A DNA stretch of 37,010 nt from Ruminiclostridium hungatei (GTDB taxonomy: Bacteria; Bacillota; Clostridia; Acetivibrionales; DSM-1351), in NCBI RefSeq assembly GCF_002051585.1, contig NZ_MZGX01000035.1, positions 1 to 37,010 of the forward strand, in the 5' to 3' direction. How positions within the stretch are numbered: the stretch's first letter is position 1; the number at the start of each line of letters is the position of its first letter. A program made the position numbers and the translations under genes. The notes under the pieces were generated by a model, which was not told the origin of the DNA, did not search any database, and saw nothing but the letters and a program-made list of their open reading frames with translations. Of the stretch, positions 1 to 8,290 are shown piece after piece.

Positions 1-25
1 CGATTGAGGGGACGGGCAATACAGG
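1..25 (+). repeat. Direct repeat copy 1 (cgattgagggg... type)
   Basis: This segment matches 334-358 almost base for base (CGATTGAGGGGACGGGCAAT against CGATTGAGGGGGACGTGCAA, allowing one inserted G and one substitution). It is at the very edge of the window, so its true extent is unknown. Confidence 0.4.
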
Positions 26-299
26 CGGCAGCACGCCAACTGAGCAGGCAGAGGAAATATGGCTGTACCTGGAAATGATACAGGACTACCAGGCAATAGT
101 GGAGGCATCTGCTGCCAGCCTGCTGAGTGAAGAATGCCCTACCTTGGAAGCAATAAATGAATACAAGCTTAATTTAAAGCATGTAATACAGTATTTGCAG
201 ATGAAGCTGCTGGACAACCCGCTGATAATGAGCAATTCAACGGTATCAAGATTTCTGGCGCAAAATATAATAGATGGGAAAAGGAATAAATCTGATTGA
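3..299 (+). CDS. Partial gene of unknown function (5' end outside window)
   Basis: The frame is open from the left edge of the window to a TGA at 297-299, so about 98 C-terminal residues are visible. An internal ATG at 75 exists, but the frame continues upstream of it without a stop and with plausible protein sequence (Gly/Thr-rich, then acidic helical), so this is probably the tail of a longer protein. The visible part is predicted mostly helical with no membrane segment and no motif I recognise. It ends with a basic stretch (DGKRNKSD). A 25-bp sequence at its visible start recurs just after its stop (1-25 and 334-358), which may mean the whole piece belongs to a repeated unit. Coding status is likely but not certain. 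Confidence 0.45.
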   Translation: MEGTGNTGGSTPTEQAEEIWLYLEMIQDYQAIVEASAASLLSEECPTLEAINEYKLNLKHVIQYLQMKLLDNPLIMSNSTVSRFLAQNIIDGKRNKSD

Positions 300-333
300 C
301 GACACGTTTGTGCGTGCAAGCCTGAGAGACAGC

Positions 334-359
334 GATTGAGGGGGACGTGCAATACTGGA
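334..359 (+). repeat. Direct repeat copy 2
   Basis: Second copy of the repeat at the left edge of the window, lying 35 bases after the stop of the partial gene. The two copies are about 333 bp apart and bracket that gene fragment. Confidence 0.4.
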
Positions 360-396
360 GATCAGGCAGTACACTGAGCTTAATATGTAAAATATG

Positions 397-440
397 AAAC
401 CCTCCCTTACGGCGTTTTTAAGCCGTAAGGGAGGGTTTTT
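397..440. terminator. Bidirectional intrinsic terminator
   Basis: A near-perfect stem pairs AAACCCTCCCTTACGGC (397-413) with GCCGTAAGGGAGGGTTT (422-438) around a short loop, followed by a T-run on the + strand and preceded by A-residues that give a U-run on the - strand. It sits between the partial rightward gene ending at 299 and leftward glgP ending at 596, so it can end both transcripts. The 155 bases between it and glgP hold nothing else I can identify. Confidence 0.85.
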
Positions 441-595
441 AATCAGCCTGTTATGTGTGCTGACAGATAAAGTTTTTGACAGAACAGATAAATCTGCAGT
501 TCACAGAGGACGACTTTAAGAGCGTCCGGAGTGAGCAGCAAGACAGCTATCTGCAGGTCACCACATATCCCCCGGCACATCAGGCTGATTTTAAA

Positions 596-3157
596 TTACA
601 TTACCCATCTTATGAGCCCTGTGTCAAACCTGTTTATAAGGTCAGGATGCCTTGGGGTCGCCCGGAAGGTATAGGCATACTCTCCGCCGTCCTCTATTTT
701 AAGGTTTAGGGAGTATTTATACAGGCTGTCTCCGAGCTTTTCCACACAATCCATCCTGGCTGACCGGGGGCTGGTTATACTGCCGTTTTCAAAGATACCG
801 TAGTACACTTCCACTTCCACGCTGGAAGGATCGATTGCTCCAAATTGTGCATTGACCGTCAAATAAAGCTCCTGTCCGGAATTTGATTTATAGTCCTTAA
901 GCTCGTTTTCATTTTTCTCCGCCATAAGCTGCACCTGTGCCCAATTATTTTTCAGGTGTTCCTTAAAATAGCTCAGGCTTCTGGCTGCGCTGCAGTTGTC
1001 GTTCAACAGCTTTTCAGAGCCTTCCATGGCAGGCAGGTACATTCTTTCGGCATATTCCTTCACCATTCTGTCAGTGCTGTAATTCCAGGCCAGAGACTTA
1101 ATGGAATTTTTCATCATGGCAATCCATTCCACAGGAATTCCCTTTTCGTTGACCTTGTAGAAAAGGGGTACTATTTTCTGTTCCAGCATATCGTATATGG
1201 ATTCGCTGTCTATATTATCCTGGGAGGTTTCATTGTCAAATTCGGTTTCGTCTCCGATTACCCAGCCGTTTTCCCCATTGTAGCCTTCGCACCACCAGCC
1301 GTCCAGGATGCTGAAATTGATTATACCGTTTATGCAAACCTTCTGCCCGCTGGTTCCGCTGGCTTCCAGCGGTCTTCTGGGATTGTTCATCCACACATCC
1401 ACGCCCTGGACAAGGTTTCGAGCAACGGTCATATTGTAGTTTTCCAGAAGTATCACCTTTCCGTAAAAGCCTTCCTGCTTTGCAATATCATTTATATTTT
1501 TGATGACCTCGTGGGCAGGGCCGTCAGCCGGATGGGCTTTTCCTGCGAAGATGACCTGCACGGGCTTTCCCGGGTTGTTAAGTATATTCTGTATCCTTGC
1601 CAGATTTCTGAATATGAGGTTTGCCCTCTTGTAGGTTGCAAATCTTCTGGCAAAGCCTATGGTGAGCGCATCAGGATCAAGGAAGGAATCCACATGCCTT
1701 ACGGCTTCCATGGACTCTCCGTTGGCCAGCTTCTGGGCCTTCATCCTGTCCCTGACAAAGCTTATGAGCTTTTGCTTCAATTCCAGATGTGTATTCCACA
1801 GCTCCTCATCAGGAATAAGGTCTACACCCTTAAAGGCGGCACTGTCGTATATGCTGTTTTTCCAGCCGGGCTCAAGGTACTTGTCATAGAGCTCCTTTAT
1901 TTTGGGAGACAACCAGGTCAGGGTGTGAATGCCGTTGGTTATATGGGTTATGGGCACATCGGACTTTGGTACTTCAGGCCACACATCTGAGAATATATCC
2001 CGCGAAACGGCTCCGTGAAGCTCACTTACCCCGTTCTTTCTGCCTGCCAGTGTCAACGCCAGGACAGTCATATTGAAATTCTGATCCTCGGGTTTCTTAA
2101 GCCCCAGTTCCAGAAAATCATATCTGCTGATGCCAAGCTGTCCCCAGAAGTCCCCGAAGTATTTATCCATCATATAAAGGGGGAAGGTGTCATTTCCGGC
2201 GGGGACAGGAGTATGAGTGGTGAAAACGGCTGAAGCGGATACAATCTGCAGGGCCTCTTTAAAGGTCAGATGCCTTTCGTTAATCAGCTTGCGGATCAAT
2301 TCCAGCCCCATGAAGGAGGAATGCCCCTCGTTCATATGATATACGCTGGGATGTATGCCCAGGGCATCCAGAACGCGTATTCCGCCGATACCCAGGAAGA
2401 TTTCCTGCTGTATTCTGGTTTCCTGGTCACCTCCGTACAGCCTTGAGGTGAGTGCCCTGTCGGAAGGGCTGTTTTGAGCAACGTCGGTATCCATAAGATA
2501 GAGATTGATTCTCCCTATCTGGACTCTCCAGACCTTGGCGAACACTGTCCTTCCGGCGAAAGTGATGCTGATTTCCGCCTGCCTGCCGCTGGCGTCAAAT
2601 GCAGGCAAAACAGGCAGTTGTGAAATATTCAGGTTGTTAAAGCAGGTTTCCTGCCAGCCGTGGATATTTATTCGCTGGCTGAAATAGCCCTGCTTGTAAA
2701 AGAGGCCGATTGCCGTAAAGGGCAGCCCCAAATCACTGGCGGATTTACAATGGTCTCCGGACAGTACTCCCAGGCCTCCGGAATAAATGGGAAGTACTTC
2801 GTTGAGCCCGTACTCCGCCGAAAAATATGCTATGCTTTTTCCGGTGCGTTCAGGGTAATTTCTTGAATACCAGGTATCCTTCTCTGTCATATATTTGTCA
2901 AAATCGGCCACTACAGTGTCCAGCCTATCCATATAGGCCTGCTCCTCCAATTTGGCCTGGAGCTTCTTCTGGCTTACCTCCTGCAGGAAGCGCACGGGAT
3001 TTTTCCCTACCTTTTCCCACAGCTCCAGATCTATCTCCCTGTAAAGGTCGATAGCCTCCGGATTCCAGGACCACCACAAATTATATGCAATATCATTCAA
3101 TCTTTTAAATTTATCCGGTAAGGCCGATATTACGTTGATTTTTCCAACAAGATACAT
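596..3157 (-). CDS. glgP: Alpha-glucan (glycogen/maltodextrin) phosphorylase
   Basis: The 853-residue protein is a GT35-family phosphorylase that releases glucose-1-phosphate from alpha-1,4-glucans in the cytoplasm, using pyridoxal phosphate. The N-terminal ~110 residues (NLWWSWNPEA...) match the DUF3417 domain found in the TIGR02094 alpha-glucan phosphorylase subgroup. The phosphorylase body follows, and the PLP-binding stretch EASGTSGQKVCING puts the Schiff-base lysine near residue 606. Length is normal for this subgroup. The start is set by a GGAGG site just upstream (leftward strand, about 3163-3170). The gene is alone on its strand, convergent with the terminator at 397-440 and divergent from the gene at 3436. 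Function is secure at family level; preference for glycogen or maltodextrin cannot be read from sequence. Confidence 0.95.
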   Translation of the reverse strand: MYLVGKINVISALPDKFKRLNDIAYNLWWSWNPEAIDLYREIDLELWEKVGKNPVRFLQEVSQKKLQAKLEEQAYMDRLDTVVADFDKYMTEKDTWYSRNYPERTGKSIAYFSAEYGLNEVLPIYSGGLGVLSGDHCKSASDLGLPFTAIGLFYKQGYFSQRINIHGWQETCFNNLNISQLPVLPAFDASGRQAEISITFAGRTVFAKVWRVQIGRINLYLMDTDVAQNSPSDRALTSRLYGGDQETRIQQEIFLGIGGIRVLDALGIHPSVYHMNEGHSSFMGLELIRKLINERHLTFKEALQIVSASAVFTTHTPVPAGNDTFPLYMMDKYFGDFWGQLGISRYDFLELGLKKPEDQNFNMTVLALTLAGRKNGVSELHGAVSRDIFSDVWPEVPKSDVPITHITNGIHTLTWLSPKIKELYDKYLEPGWKNSIYDSAAFKGVDLIPDEELWNTHLELKQKLISFVRDRMKAQKLANGESMEAVRHVDSFLDPDALTIGFARRFATYKRANLIFRNLARIQNILNNPGKPVQVIFAGKAHPADGPAHEVIKNINDIAKQEGFYGKVILLENYNMTVARNLVQGVDVWMNNPRRPLEASGTSGQKVCINGIINFSILDGWWCEGYNGENGWVIGDETEFDNETSQDNIDSESIYDMLEQKIVPLFYKVNEKGIPVEWIAMMKNSIKSLAWNYSTDRMVKEYAERMYLPAMEGSEKLLNDNCSAARSLSYFKEHLKNNWAQVQLMAEKNENELKDYKSNSGQELYLTVNAQFGAIDPSSVEVEVYYGIFENGSITSPRSARMDCVEKLGDSLYKYSLNLKIEDGGEYAYTFRATPRHPDLINRFDTGLIRWVM

Positions 3158-3234
3158 ATGTTTCCTCCAATCTGTTGATTTGCTTATATTATTTCTACCC
3201 GTTATTTCTGCAACTAAGCTATGGAAATTACATT

Positions 3235-3263
3235 TTGTTTACGTTTTCGGTTGCTGATATAAT
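3235..3263 (+). promoter_or_regulatory. Probable SigA promoter with extended -10
   Basis: TTGTTT (3235-3240), a 17-bp spacer and TATAAT (3258-3263) preceded by TG one base upstream (TGATATAAT). It points to the small membrane-protein gene. The remainder of the 3158-3435 gap is AT-rich and holds no other gene that I see. Confidence 0.5.
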
Positions 3264-3435
3264 AACACAAACCAACTGTTATTGGTAGTATTAACATGTA
3301 AATCCTTTTATAGCCTGTAAAATTTCATGTTTGTCCGGTGCTGAAATCAATATTAATAGGGCTGGAAAAAAATACATTAAATAATTTATGTTTTCCATAA
3401 ATAAAAAGTACCAAATTGTGATACAAATATATATT

Positions 3436-3840
3436 ATGATAAAACGATTTTTTATTTACGGTATTATCGGCTGGAGCATGGAAATTGTCTGGACAGGAGT
3501 GTATTCTCTGATTAAAGGCAATCTGACCCTGGAGGCTTATACCAGCCTGTGGATGTTATTTATATATGGCTGCGGTGTTTTCCTGGAACCTATTCATGAT
3601 ATTATCCGTCCCTGGAATATCATGCTGCGGGGGCTGATTTGGGTTGTAATAATCTGGGGTATCGAATACTCCACGGGAAAAATCATACTGGGCATCCTGC
3701 ACGTGTATCCATGGCAGTACTTCGGCAGATTTGCCGTTGAGGGCATTGTCAGGCTGGATTATGCCCCCGCCTGGTTTCTGGCAGGGCTGCTCTTTGAAAG
3801 GGCGCATATGCTTCTGGACAGGGTGAAAATAATTAAATGA
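3436..3840 (+). CDS. Small membrane protein, putative ABC-transporter type IV (PF06541-like)
   Basis: A predicted integral membrane protein of 134 residues from the ATG at 3436. An in-frame ATG at 3388 would add 16 residues; neither has a good ribosome site, but the sequence from 3436 (MIKRFFIYGIIGWSMEIVWT) matches the usual start of the family, in which the first helix carries a G-W-x-x-E pattern. About four hydrophobic segments are seen, with the residues FIYG, EPIHD and the Trp-rich helix VVIIWGIEYSTG typical of PF06541 proteins. The Pfam name (putative ABC-transporter type IV) is historical; the molecular function is unknown. It stands alone, with a promoter upstream at 3235-3263. Confidence 0.7.
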   Translation: MIKRFFIYGIIGWSMEIVWTGVYSLIKGNLTLEAYTSLWMLFIYGCGVFLEPIHDIIRPWNIMLRGLIWVVIIWGIEYSTGKIILGILHVYPWQYFGRFAVEGIVRLDYAPAWFLAGLLFERAHMLLDRVKIIK

Positions 3841-3876
3841 CACAAATATTACAATTATTAATTTTTTGTGATTCAT

Positions 3877-3905
3877 TTGAAATATGTTAAGTACGATATT
3901 ATAAT
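3877..3905 (+). promoter_or_regulatory. SigA promoter for the phosphodiester glycosidase gene
   Basis: TTGAAA (3877-3882), exactly 17 bp, then a perfect TATAAT (3900-3905). It lies 112 bases before the start codon at 4017 in an otherwise empty, very AT-rich gap. Confidence 0.65.
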
Positions 3906-4016
3906 ATAATTACTTTAGATATTTATTATTAGAAAAAAGTATACACAATGGTGTATGCTTTTTATTTGTGTGTTTGTCTTATTTTGTGTTTTTGTTTTAT
4001 TTATTTAGGGGGATTA

Positions 4017-5045
4017 ATGAGCAATATAACGATAAATGAACAGTTTGAACGTCAAAACCAGTTCAAACAGGCCAAAAAGAAAAAAAAGAAATCAAAGCTT
4101 AAAAGCTTACTGGCGTTTTTGATTTTCGAATTCATATTCATGTCTTTTACCACGCCCCTGCTGGTATTTTACGGGCCCTTTGAAAATGTGAAAAGGACAG
4201 TTACCGGTATGACCTGGAACTCTTTTACCCTTCAGAAGATTCCCAAAGCCTTTTTGTCGGACGTAGCAATCTCCCGTATACTTGGGGACGGGTATGCCAT
4301 ATCCGATGTGGATACCGAGTCCATAAACCTGCTTAACTTTGGCATAAAGCATACCAGAAAGATAGAGCTTTTTGACATAGAAAGCAGCAATTTCAAAGGA
4401 AAGATGCTGCTGGTGGGAGACCCTACACGTATCAGGGTGGGATATTCAAACCAGATGCCCCGGGCCGGTGAAACCACCAGCAGTATAGCAAAAAGAAACG
4501 GTGCTGTAGCTGCCATAAACGGCGGGGGCTTCATTGACACCAAATGGGCGGGCACAGGGGGAGCACCTCTGGGCTACCTTATCAGCAACGGCAAATATAT
4601 CAGCGGAGAAATCAAGGACAAGGATAAAAAGCGGGATACCATTGCCTTTACTGAAGACGGCATGCTTATAGTAGGAAAGCACTCTGAAAATGATCTCAAG
4701 AAATACAAGGTGAAGGAGGCCATAAGCTTCGGACCTCCGCTGGTAGTAAACGGAAAGCCTACCATCAAGGGAGACGGGGGCTGGGGTATATCTCCCAGGA
4801 CAGTCATAGGGCAAAAAGAGGACGGTTCAGTGCTTCTGCTTGTAATAGACGGAAGAAGCCTGAAATCCTTTGGGGCCACCTTGAAGGAAGTACAGGATAT
4901 AATGCTGAAGCATGGAGCTGTAAATGCCGCAAATCTGGATGGCGGTTCTTCCGCCACAATGTTCTATGACGGCAAGGTGATAAATACCCCCTCCGACGCA
5001 CTTGGAGAAAGATCAGTACCTTCAGTGTTCATGGTGATGCCTTAA
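4017..5045 (+). CDS. Membrane-anchored phosphodiester glycosidase (NAGPA-domain) family protein
   Basis: 342 residues from the ATG at 4017, chosen because AGGGGG lies at 4007-4012 with correct spacing; a longer in-frame start at 3948 lacks a ribosome site. The N-terminus is very basic (KKKKKKSK) and followed by one membrane segment (LLAFLIFEFIFM...), so the rest should lie outside the cell. The C-terminal ~200 residues carry the NAGPA/PF09992 hallmarks: AAINGGGF, the GAPLGYLISNGK strand, ISFGPPLVVNGKP, and the terminal NLDGGSSATMFYDGKV. Family members hydrolyse GlcNAc-phosphodiester linkages or act in exopolysaccharide/cell-wall glycan metabolism. The substrate here is unknown. A hairpin follows the stop at 5070-5129. 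Confidence 0.85.
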   Translation: MSNITINEQFERQNQFKQAKKKKKKSKLKSLLAFLIFEFIFMSFTTPLLVFYGPFENVKRTVTGMTWNSFTLQKIPKAFLSDVAISRILGDGYAISDVDTESINLLNFGIKHTRKIELFDIESSNFKGKMLLVGDPTRIRVGYSNQMPRAGETTSSIAKRNGAVAAINGGGFIDTKWAGTGGAPLGYLISNGKYISGEIKDKDKKRDTIAFTEDGMLIVGKHSENDLKKYKVKEAISFGPPLVVNGKPTIKGDGGWGISPRTVIGQKEDGSVLLLVIDGRSLKSFGATLKEVQDIMLKHGAVNAANLDGGSSATMFYDGKVINTPSDALGERSVPSVFMVMP

Positions 5046-5069
5046 GCTTAAGCAGCAAGAATTATGCAT

Positions 5070-5129
5070 GCCTTTCCGGGCTCACGGCAGGCGTGCTGCG
5101 GTTAAAAACCACAGGTGAGCCGGAAAGGC
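5070..5129 (+). repeat. Long hairpin between two envelope genes
   Basis: CCTTTCCGGGCTCAC (5071-5085) pairs with GTGAGCCGGAAAGG (5115-5128) with one bulged base and a 29-base loop. There is no following T-run, so it is not a clear terminator. It lies between the stop of the preceding gene and the probable start of the next, and may protect or attenuate the shared mRNA. Confidence 0.6.
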
Positions 5130-5140
5130 TGGCGTGCCAG

Positions 5141-6184
5141 GTGAAAACTCTTGTTAAGTGGTATAAATGGATTTTATTAGCCATAATATTTCAGTTTTGC
5201 TTTTTATTCTATATAAATAATATATTTTTAAATTCAGATGGTTCAGTGAGTGTAATAAATACCGAGACCAAGGCAGATCCGCTGACGGGAGACTTTAAGG
5301 TGCCCGAGGGTGTAAAGCAGGTAAGGATATCCTATAACGCAAGGTTTGGTGCTTTTGTAGATAAAGACGGAATTCTGCATATAATGAATATTAAGTCAAA
5401 CAAGGATAAAAAAATAGCAGGCCTTGAAAATGACAGGATAACCTTCTTCAAATGGCTGCCTGACAGGGACATGGTAATATTCTCCTCGGACACCAAGGAC
5501 GGTAAAGCAGGTGTGGTGCAGTTGTCCACCTATGAGGCCGATTCGGAAACCACCAGGGACTACCCTGAGATAAAGGATCTGACCAAGGACAGCAAGGTGA
5601 TGGATATAGACCTTTCACCTTATACAAACGTAGTCTATGCAAAAATAAACACCTCGGACACAAGATCGAAGATTGTCAGGTTCAATGTTATGAGCCAGTA
5701 TGCCCATGTGATGAATCTTGGTCCCGATGCACTGATAAAGGAAAGCAATTATTTCAACAAACTTGTATACCAGAATCCCGGCGAAGCCATATATGTATAT
5801 GACGGTATGACCAAGGTCAAAAACAAGGTGCCTGTGGAGGCTGAAAATGTAAGAATACTGGACATAGATTCAAATGACACCTTGTATATAGGCGTCTTGG
5901 GCACAAACGGCATGGTTACCCAGATATACCAGCAGAAGATTGAAGAAGGGAAGCTGACGGACAACTGGACAAAGACACCCTTGAAGGAACCCTTACGCCC
6001 TGAGGATATTGTAATATCCATAAACGGCAACATGTACTGTGTCAGCAGGGAAGAAAACAAAATAATCAATATAAAAAATGACTTGAAGGCTTCCTTCAGA
6101 GGTGATATTCTGGAAGTGCTGGACGGCGCGCTGGTATCAATGGACGGCAGCCGGGTAAACATTACTTCTCTTAAGGAATATTAA
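5141..6184 (+). CDS. Membrane-anchored protein of unknown function, probable beta-propeller
   Basis: I do not recognise the family. The frame opens at a GTG (5093), but that lies inside a hairpin; a second GTG at 5141 gives a more conventional N-terminus ([25 protein letters not shown]) with one membrane segment. I prefer 5141 without strong ribosome-site evidence. The ~310 residues after the anchor are predicted extracytoplasmic and show repeated short beta-strand patterns ([64 protein letters not shown]), as in WD/YVTN-type propellers. It follows the glycosidase-family gene by 95 bases, so both could form an envelope operon. A propeller fold is inference from pattern only. Confidence 0.7.
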   Translation: MKTLVKWYKWILLAIIFQFCFLFYINNIFLNSDGSVSVINTETKADPLTGDFKVPEGVKQVRISYNARFGAFVDKDGILHIMNIKSNKDKKIAGLENDRITFFKWLPDRDMVIFSSDTKDGKAGVVQLSTYEADSETTRDYPEIKDLTKDSKVMDIDLSPYTNVVYAKINTSDTRSKIVRFNVMSQYAHVMNLGPDALIKESNYFNKLVYQNPGEAIYVYDGMTKVKNKVPVEAENVRILDIDSNDTLYIGVLGTNGMVTQIYQQKIEEGKLTDNWTKTPLKEPLRPEDIVISINGNMYCVSREENKIINIKNDLKASFRGDILEVLDGALVSMDGSRVNITSLKEY

Positions 6185-6270
6185 GTCAATGGGAATGTTT
6201 AATAATCAGGCAAATGGGTATAAATAAATTAAGTTTAAGTAATAAACACGTAAATCAGGAGGAATTTATT

Positions 6271-6597
6271 ATGTCAGGTAAAATAGTTGATATCACTAAC
6301 GATATATTTCAGGAGGCTGTTGTAAAAGCAGATGTCCCCGTGGTTGTGGATTTCTGGGCGTCCTGGTGCGGCCCTTGCAGAATGGTAGCTCCCATAATGG
6401 AAGAGCTGGCGGAGGAGTTTGACGGAAAAATCAAGGTATCCAAGGTAAATGTGGATGATCAGGGTGAACTGGCCGCTCAATTCAGAATAATGAGCATACC
6501 AACGGTACTTATTTTCAAGGATGGACAAATTGCTGAAAAAATCGTGGGAGCCAGAGCAAAGGGCGAATTTGTAGAGCTTATTGAAAAGCACTTATGA
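6271..6597 (+). CDS. trxA: Thioredoxin
   Basis: A 108-residue thioredoxin, the cytoplasmic disulfide reductase reduced by thioredoxin reductase. The active site WCGPC sits at residues 32-36, the cis-proline motif SIPT follows, and the family motifs [11 protein letters not shown] and FKDGQ are intact. The start at 6271 is fixed by AGGAGGA at 6257-6263; the frame extends 19 codons upstream but without a ribosome site. No thioredoxin reductase gene lies beside it. Confidence 0.97.
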   Translation: MSGKIVDITNDIFQEAVVKADVPVVVDFWASWCGPCRMVAPIMEELAEEFDGKIKVSKVNVDDQGELAAQFRIMSIPTVLIFKDGQIAEKIVGARAKGEFVELIEKHL

Positions 6598-6714
6598 TTA
6601 TAACCGGACATAGCGGCTTAACCCTTTGATGCGTAATTGTATCAAATATTATTAATAATTATATAACCGGTACATTACAGGTGAATCTCTTATAAACGGC
6701 TGACATGGTCAAGC

Positions 6715-6743
6715 TTGTACTTAAGAGATTCATTTGCTATAAT
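6715..6743 (+). promoter_or_regulatory. Extended -10 promoter overlapping an 11-bp inverted repeat
   Basis: TTGTAC (6715-6720), 17 bp, TATAAT (6738-6743) with the TGn extension (TTGCTATAAT). The spacer carries the right arm of an inverted repeat, TGAATCTCTTA (6682-6692) and TAAGAGATTCA (6722-6732), which could be a regulator site or the end of the trxA transcript. It drives the DivIVA-like gene at 6807. Confidence 0.5.
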
Positions 6744-6806
6744 GGAAGATATTATTAATTATTAAATAATATTATCAATTATTGGTCTTTTTTGGGAGGA
6801 AGCGTT

Positions 6807-7238
6807 ATGGCAGGTGAAAAAAAGTTTTCAACTTCGCTTTTTGGGTTCAAGAAACAGCATGTCAATGATTACCTTGAAAGATTAAATAAAGAGTATGAAG
6901 ACAAAATAAAAACCAAGGAAAAGGAAATTTCCGAGGTAAGGGCTATGTATCGTGACATAAAGTCCAAATATGACGATATCAGCAGAAGCCTTGAGCAAAT
7001 ACAGGAGGATAGGGAAAGAATAGCAACTGCACTTATAACTGCTCAGGAAAAGGCTGAGACCATTATAAGTGAAGCAAAGCTTCAGGCCTTAAGTGAAAAG
7101 AAAAATCTTGAGAAGCAAGTGGAAGAGGAAAAGGAAAAGCTTGTGGATATCAAGGAGGAGCTTAAGATACTGAAGGTTGAGGTAGTTGACAAGCTCAAGA
7201 AATATGAGGGAGAGCTTTCGGGCTTTATAAGTGAATGA
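6807..7238 (+). CDS. DivIVA-like coiled-coil protein
   Basis: A 143-residue protein starting at the ATG at 6807, supported by GGGAGGA at 6794-6800. The N-terminus (FGFKKQHVNDYLERLNKEYED) resembles the DivIVA/GpsB membrane-targeting domain, in which a G-[FY]-x-x-x-x-V-x-x-[FY]-L pattern leads into a coiled coil. Residues ~25-140 are a nearly unbroken charged heptad region rich in Lys and Glu. Proteins of this type organise the cell pole, septum or peptidoglycan synthesis. It is shorter than classical DivIVA and has no tail domain, so its exact role is open. It is monocistronic here. Confidence 0.65.
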   Translation: MAGEKKFSTSLFGFKKQHVNDYLERLNKEYEDKIKTKEKEISEVRAMYRDIKSKYDDISRSLEQIQEDRERIATALITAQEKAETIISEAKLQALSEKKNLEKQVEEEKEKLVDIKEELKILKVEVVDKLKKYEGELSGFISE

Positions 7239-7318
7239 GCTCCGGGTGTATTTTTGCTTGTATAAAGATTTGAATTGACTTATAATATAATAAATTATGA
7301 AATAGTTTTATTATTGTT

Positions 7319-7347
7319 TTGCATATAATACATATACATCATATAAT
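7319..7347 (+). promoter_or_regulatory. Probable promoter for the T-box leader transcript
   Basis: TTGCAT (7319-7324), 17 bp, then TATAAT (7342-7347). It would start transcription about 30 bases before the first paired element of the T-box leader. Another possible box pair exists at 7258-7286. Confidence 0.5.
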
Positions 7348-7379
7348 ATTTATATATGAAGTAAATAATTAATAAATGC

Positions 7380-7688
7380 TGTGAATGGGAAGAGTAAGTG
7401 ATAAGCCAGTCAAAGAGAGCCGGGAAACAGTCAACTGTTGGTGGAAGCCCGGTATTGGTTTTTACTGAAGGCAGCCCGGGAGCGGCTTTTTCGAAACCCA
7501 CAGGAAGCGATGGATGTCCTTGGCCAGGTAGAAAAAGACGTAACGCCACGTTACAGGCGGGTAATGTAAGCATTACAAGGAAGTTGATGCCGCATTATTA
7601 TTAAAGTGAATGCATATTAATGCATTAATTAGGGTGGTACCGCGGAAACCTTCGTCCCTGTTTTTCAGAGGACTTGGTTTTTTTTTAT
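7380..7688 (+). ncRNA. T-box riboswitch (tRNA-sensing leader) with its terminator
   Basis: The conserved T-box AGGGTGGTACCGCGG is at 7631-7645. The stem I landmarks also appear: AGTA of the specifier loop at 7393-7396, the AGAGAG segment near 7414, the GTTGGTGG apical loop near 7438, and on the return strand ACTGAAGGCA (7464-7473). An intrinsic terminator follows: AACC...GTCCCTG (7647-7660), loop TTTTT, CAGAGGAC...GGTT, then T8 ending near 7686. By analogy with glyQS leaders (GAA-codon-A) the specifier would be GGC (Gly). However, the tRNA-end binding bulge reads TGGT, which calls for a tRNA with A73, unlike glycine tRNA; GCA (Ala) one base on would fit better. The leader controls the Lrp-type regulator and aminotransferase genes. 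Together with the promoter it accounts for the 563-base gap 7239-7801. Confidence 0.92.
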
Positions 7689-7801
7689 TGTCATCAGCCG
7701 GGTAGGAGCACAAAAAGAAGCATACCCTAGGTGTTACAGATCACTAGATATAATTTGCAAATTTAAATAAAGGATATATTAATTAACAGGAGGAGATTCT
7801 T

Positions 7802-8290
7802 ATGTCAGAGATATTAGAGATTTTAGAAATTCTGGAAAAAAACAGCAGGGCCACAGCCGAGGAAATAGCGGTAATGCTTGGAAAGCCGGTGGAAGAGGTA
7901 AAAGAGGCCATAAAGAAATTTGAAGAGGAAAATATTATAGCAGGCTACAGTACTTTGATTAATTGGGACAGAACCGAAAGAGAAAAGGTCACGGCACTTA
8001 TAGAGGTAAAGGTAACTCCGCAGAGAGGTTTGGGTTTTGATAAAATAGCAGACAGGATATACAAGTACCCCGAGGTCACGGCTTGCTATCTCATGTCGGG
8101 GGGCTTTGACCTGACGGTTATTATTGAAGGAAGAACCATGAAGGAGGTTGCATTGTTTGTTTCCGAAAAGCTTGCTCCCCTGGAATCGGTTCTGAGCTGT
8201 GCAACACATTTTGTCCTGAAGAAGTATAAGGATAAGGGCACTATTTTTGAAGAAAAGCAGACCGACAGAAGGGAGCAGATATTCATATGA
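7802..8290 (+). CDS. Lrp/AsnC-family transcriptional regulator
   Basis: 162 residues with an N-terminal helix-turn-helix (about 5-60) and a C-terminal RAM/AsnC ligand-binding domain (about 65-145, including VTACYLMSGGFDLTVIIEG). Such proteins bind amino acids and regulate amino acid metabolism. The start is supported by AGGAGGAG at 7788-7795. The stop overlaps the next start by four bases (ATGA), so the regulator and the aminotransferase are translationally coupled and both under T-box control. That suggests two layers of amino acid sensing: uncharged tRNA through the leader and free amino acid through the RAM domain. Its ligand is not readable from sequence. Confidence 0.92.
   Translation: MSEILEILEILEKNSRATAEEIAVMLGKPVEEVKEAIKKFEEENIIAGYSTLINWDRTEREKVTALIEVKVTPQRGLGFDKIADRIYKYPEVTACYLMSGGFDLTVIIEGRTMKEVALFVSEKLAPLESVLSCATHFVLKKYKDKGTIFEEKQTDRREQIFI

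Noticed and set aside
956-1990. 344-codon open frame on the + strand inside glgP
   Set aside because: Shadow of a 2.5-kb real gene on the other strand; no ribosome site, no domain pattern, and composition of an antisense frame.
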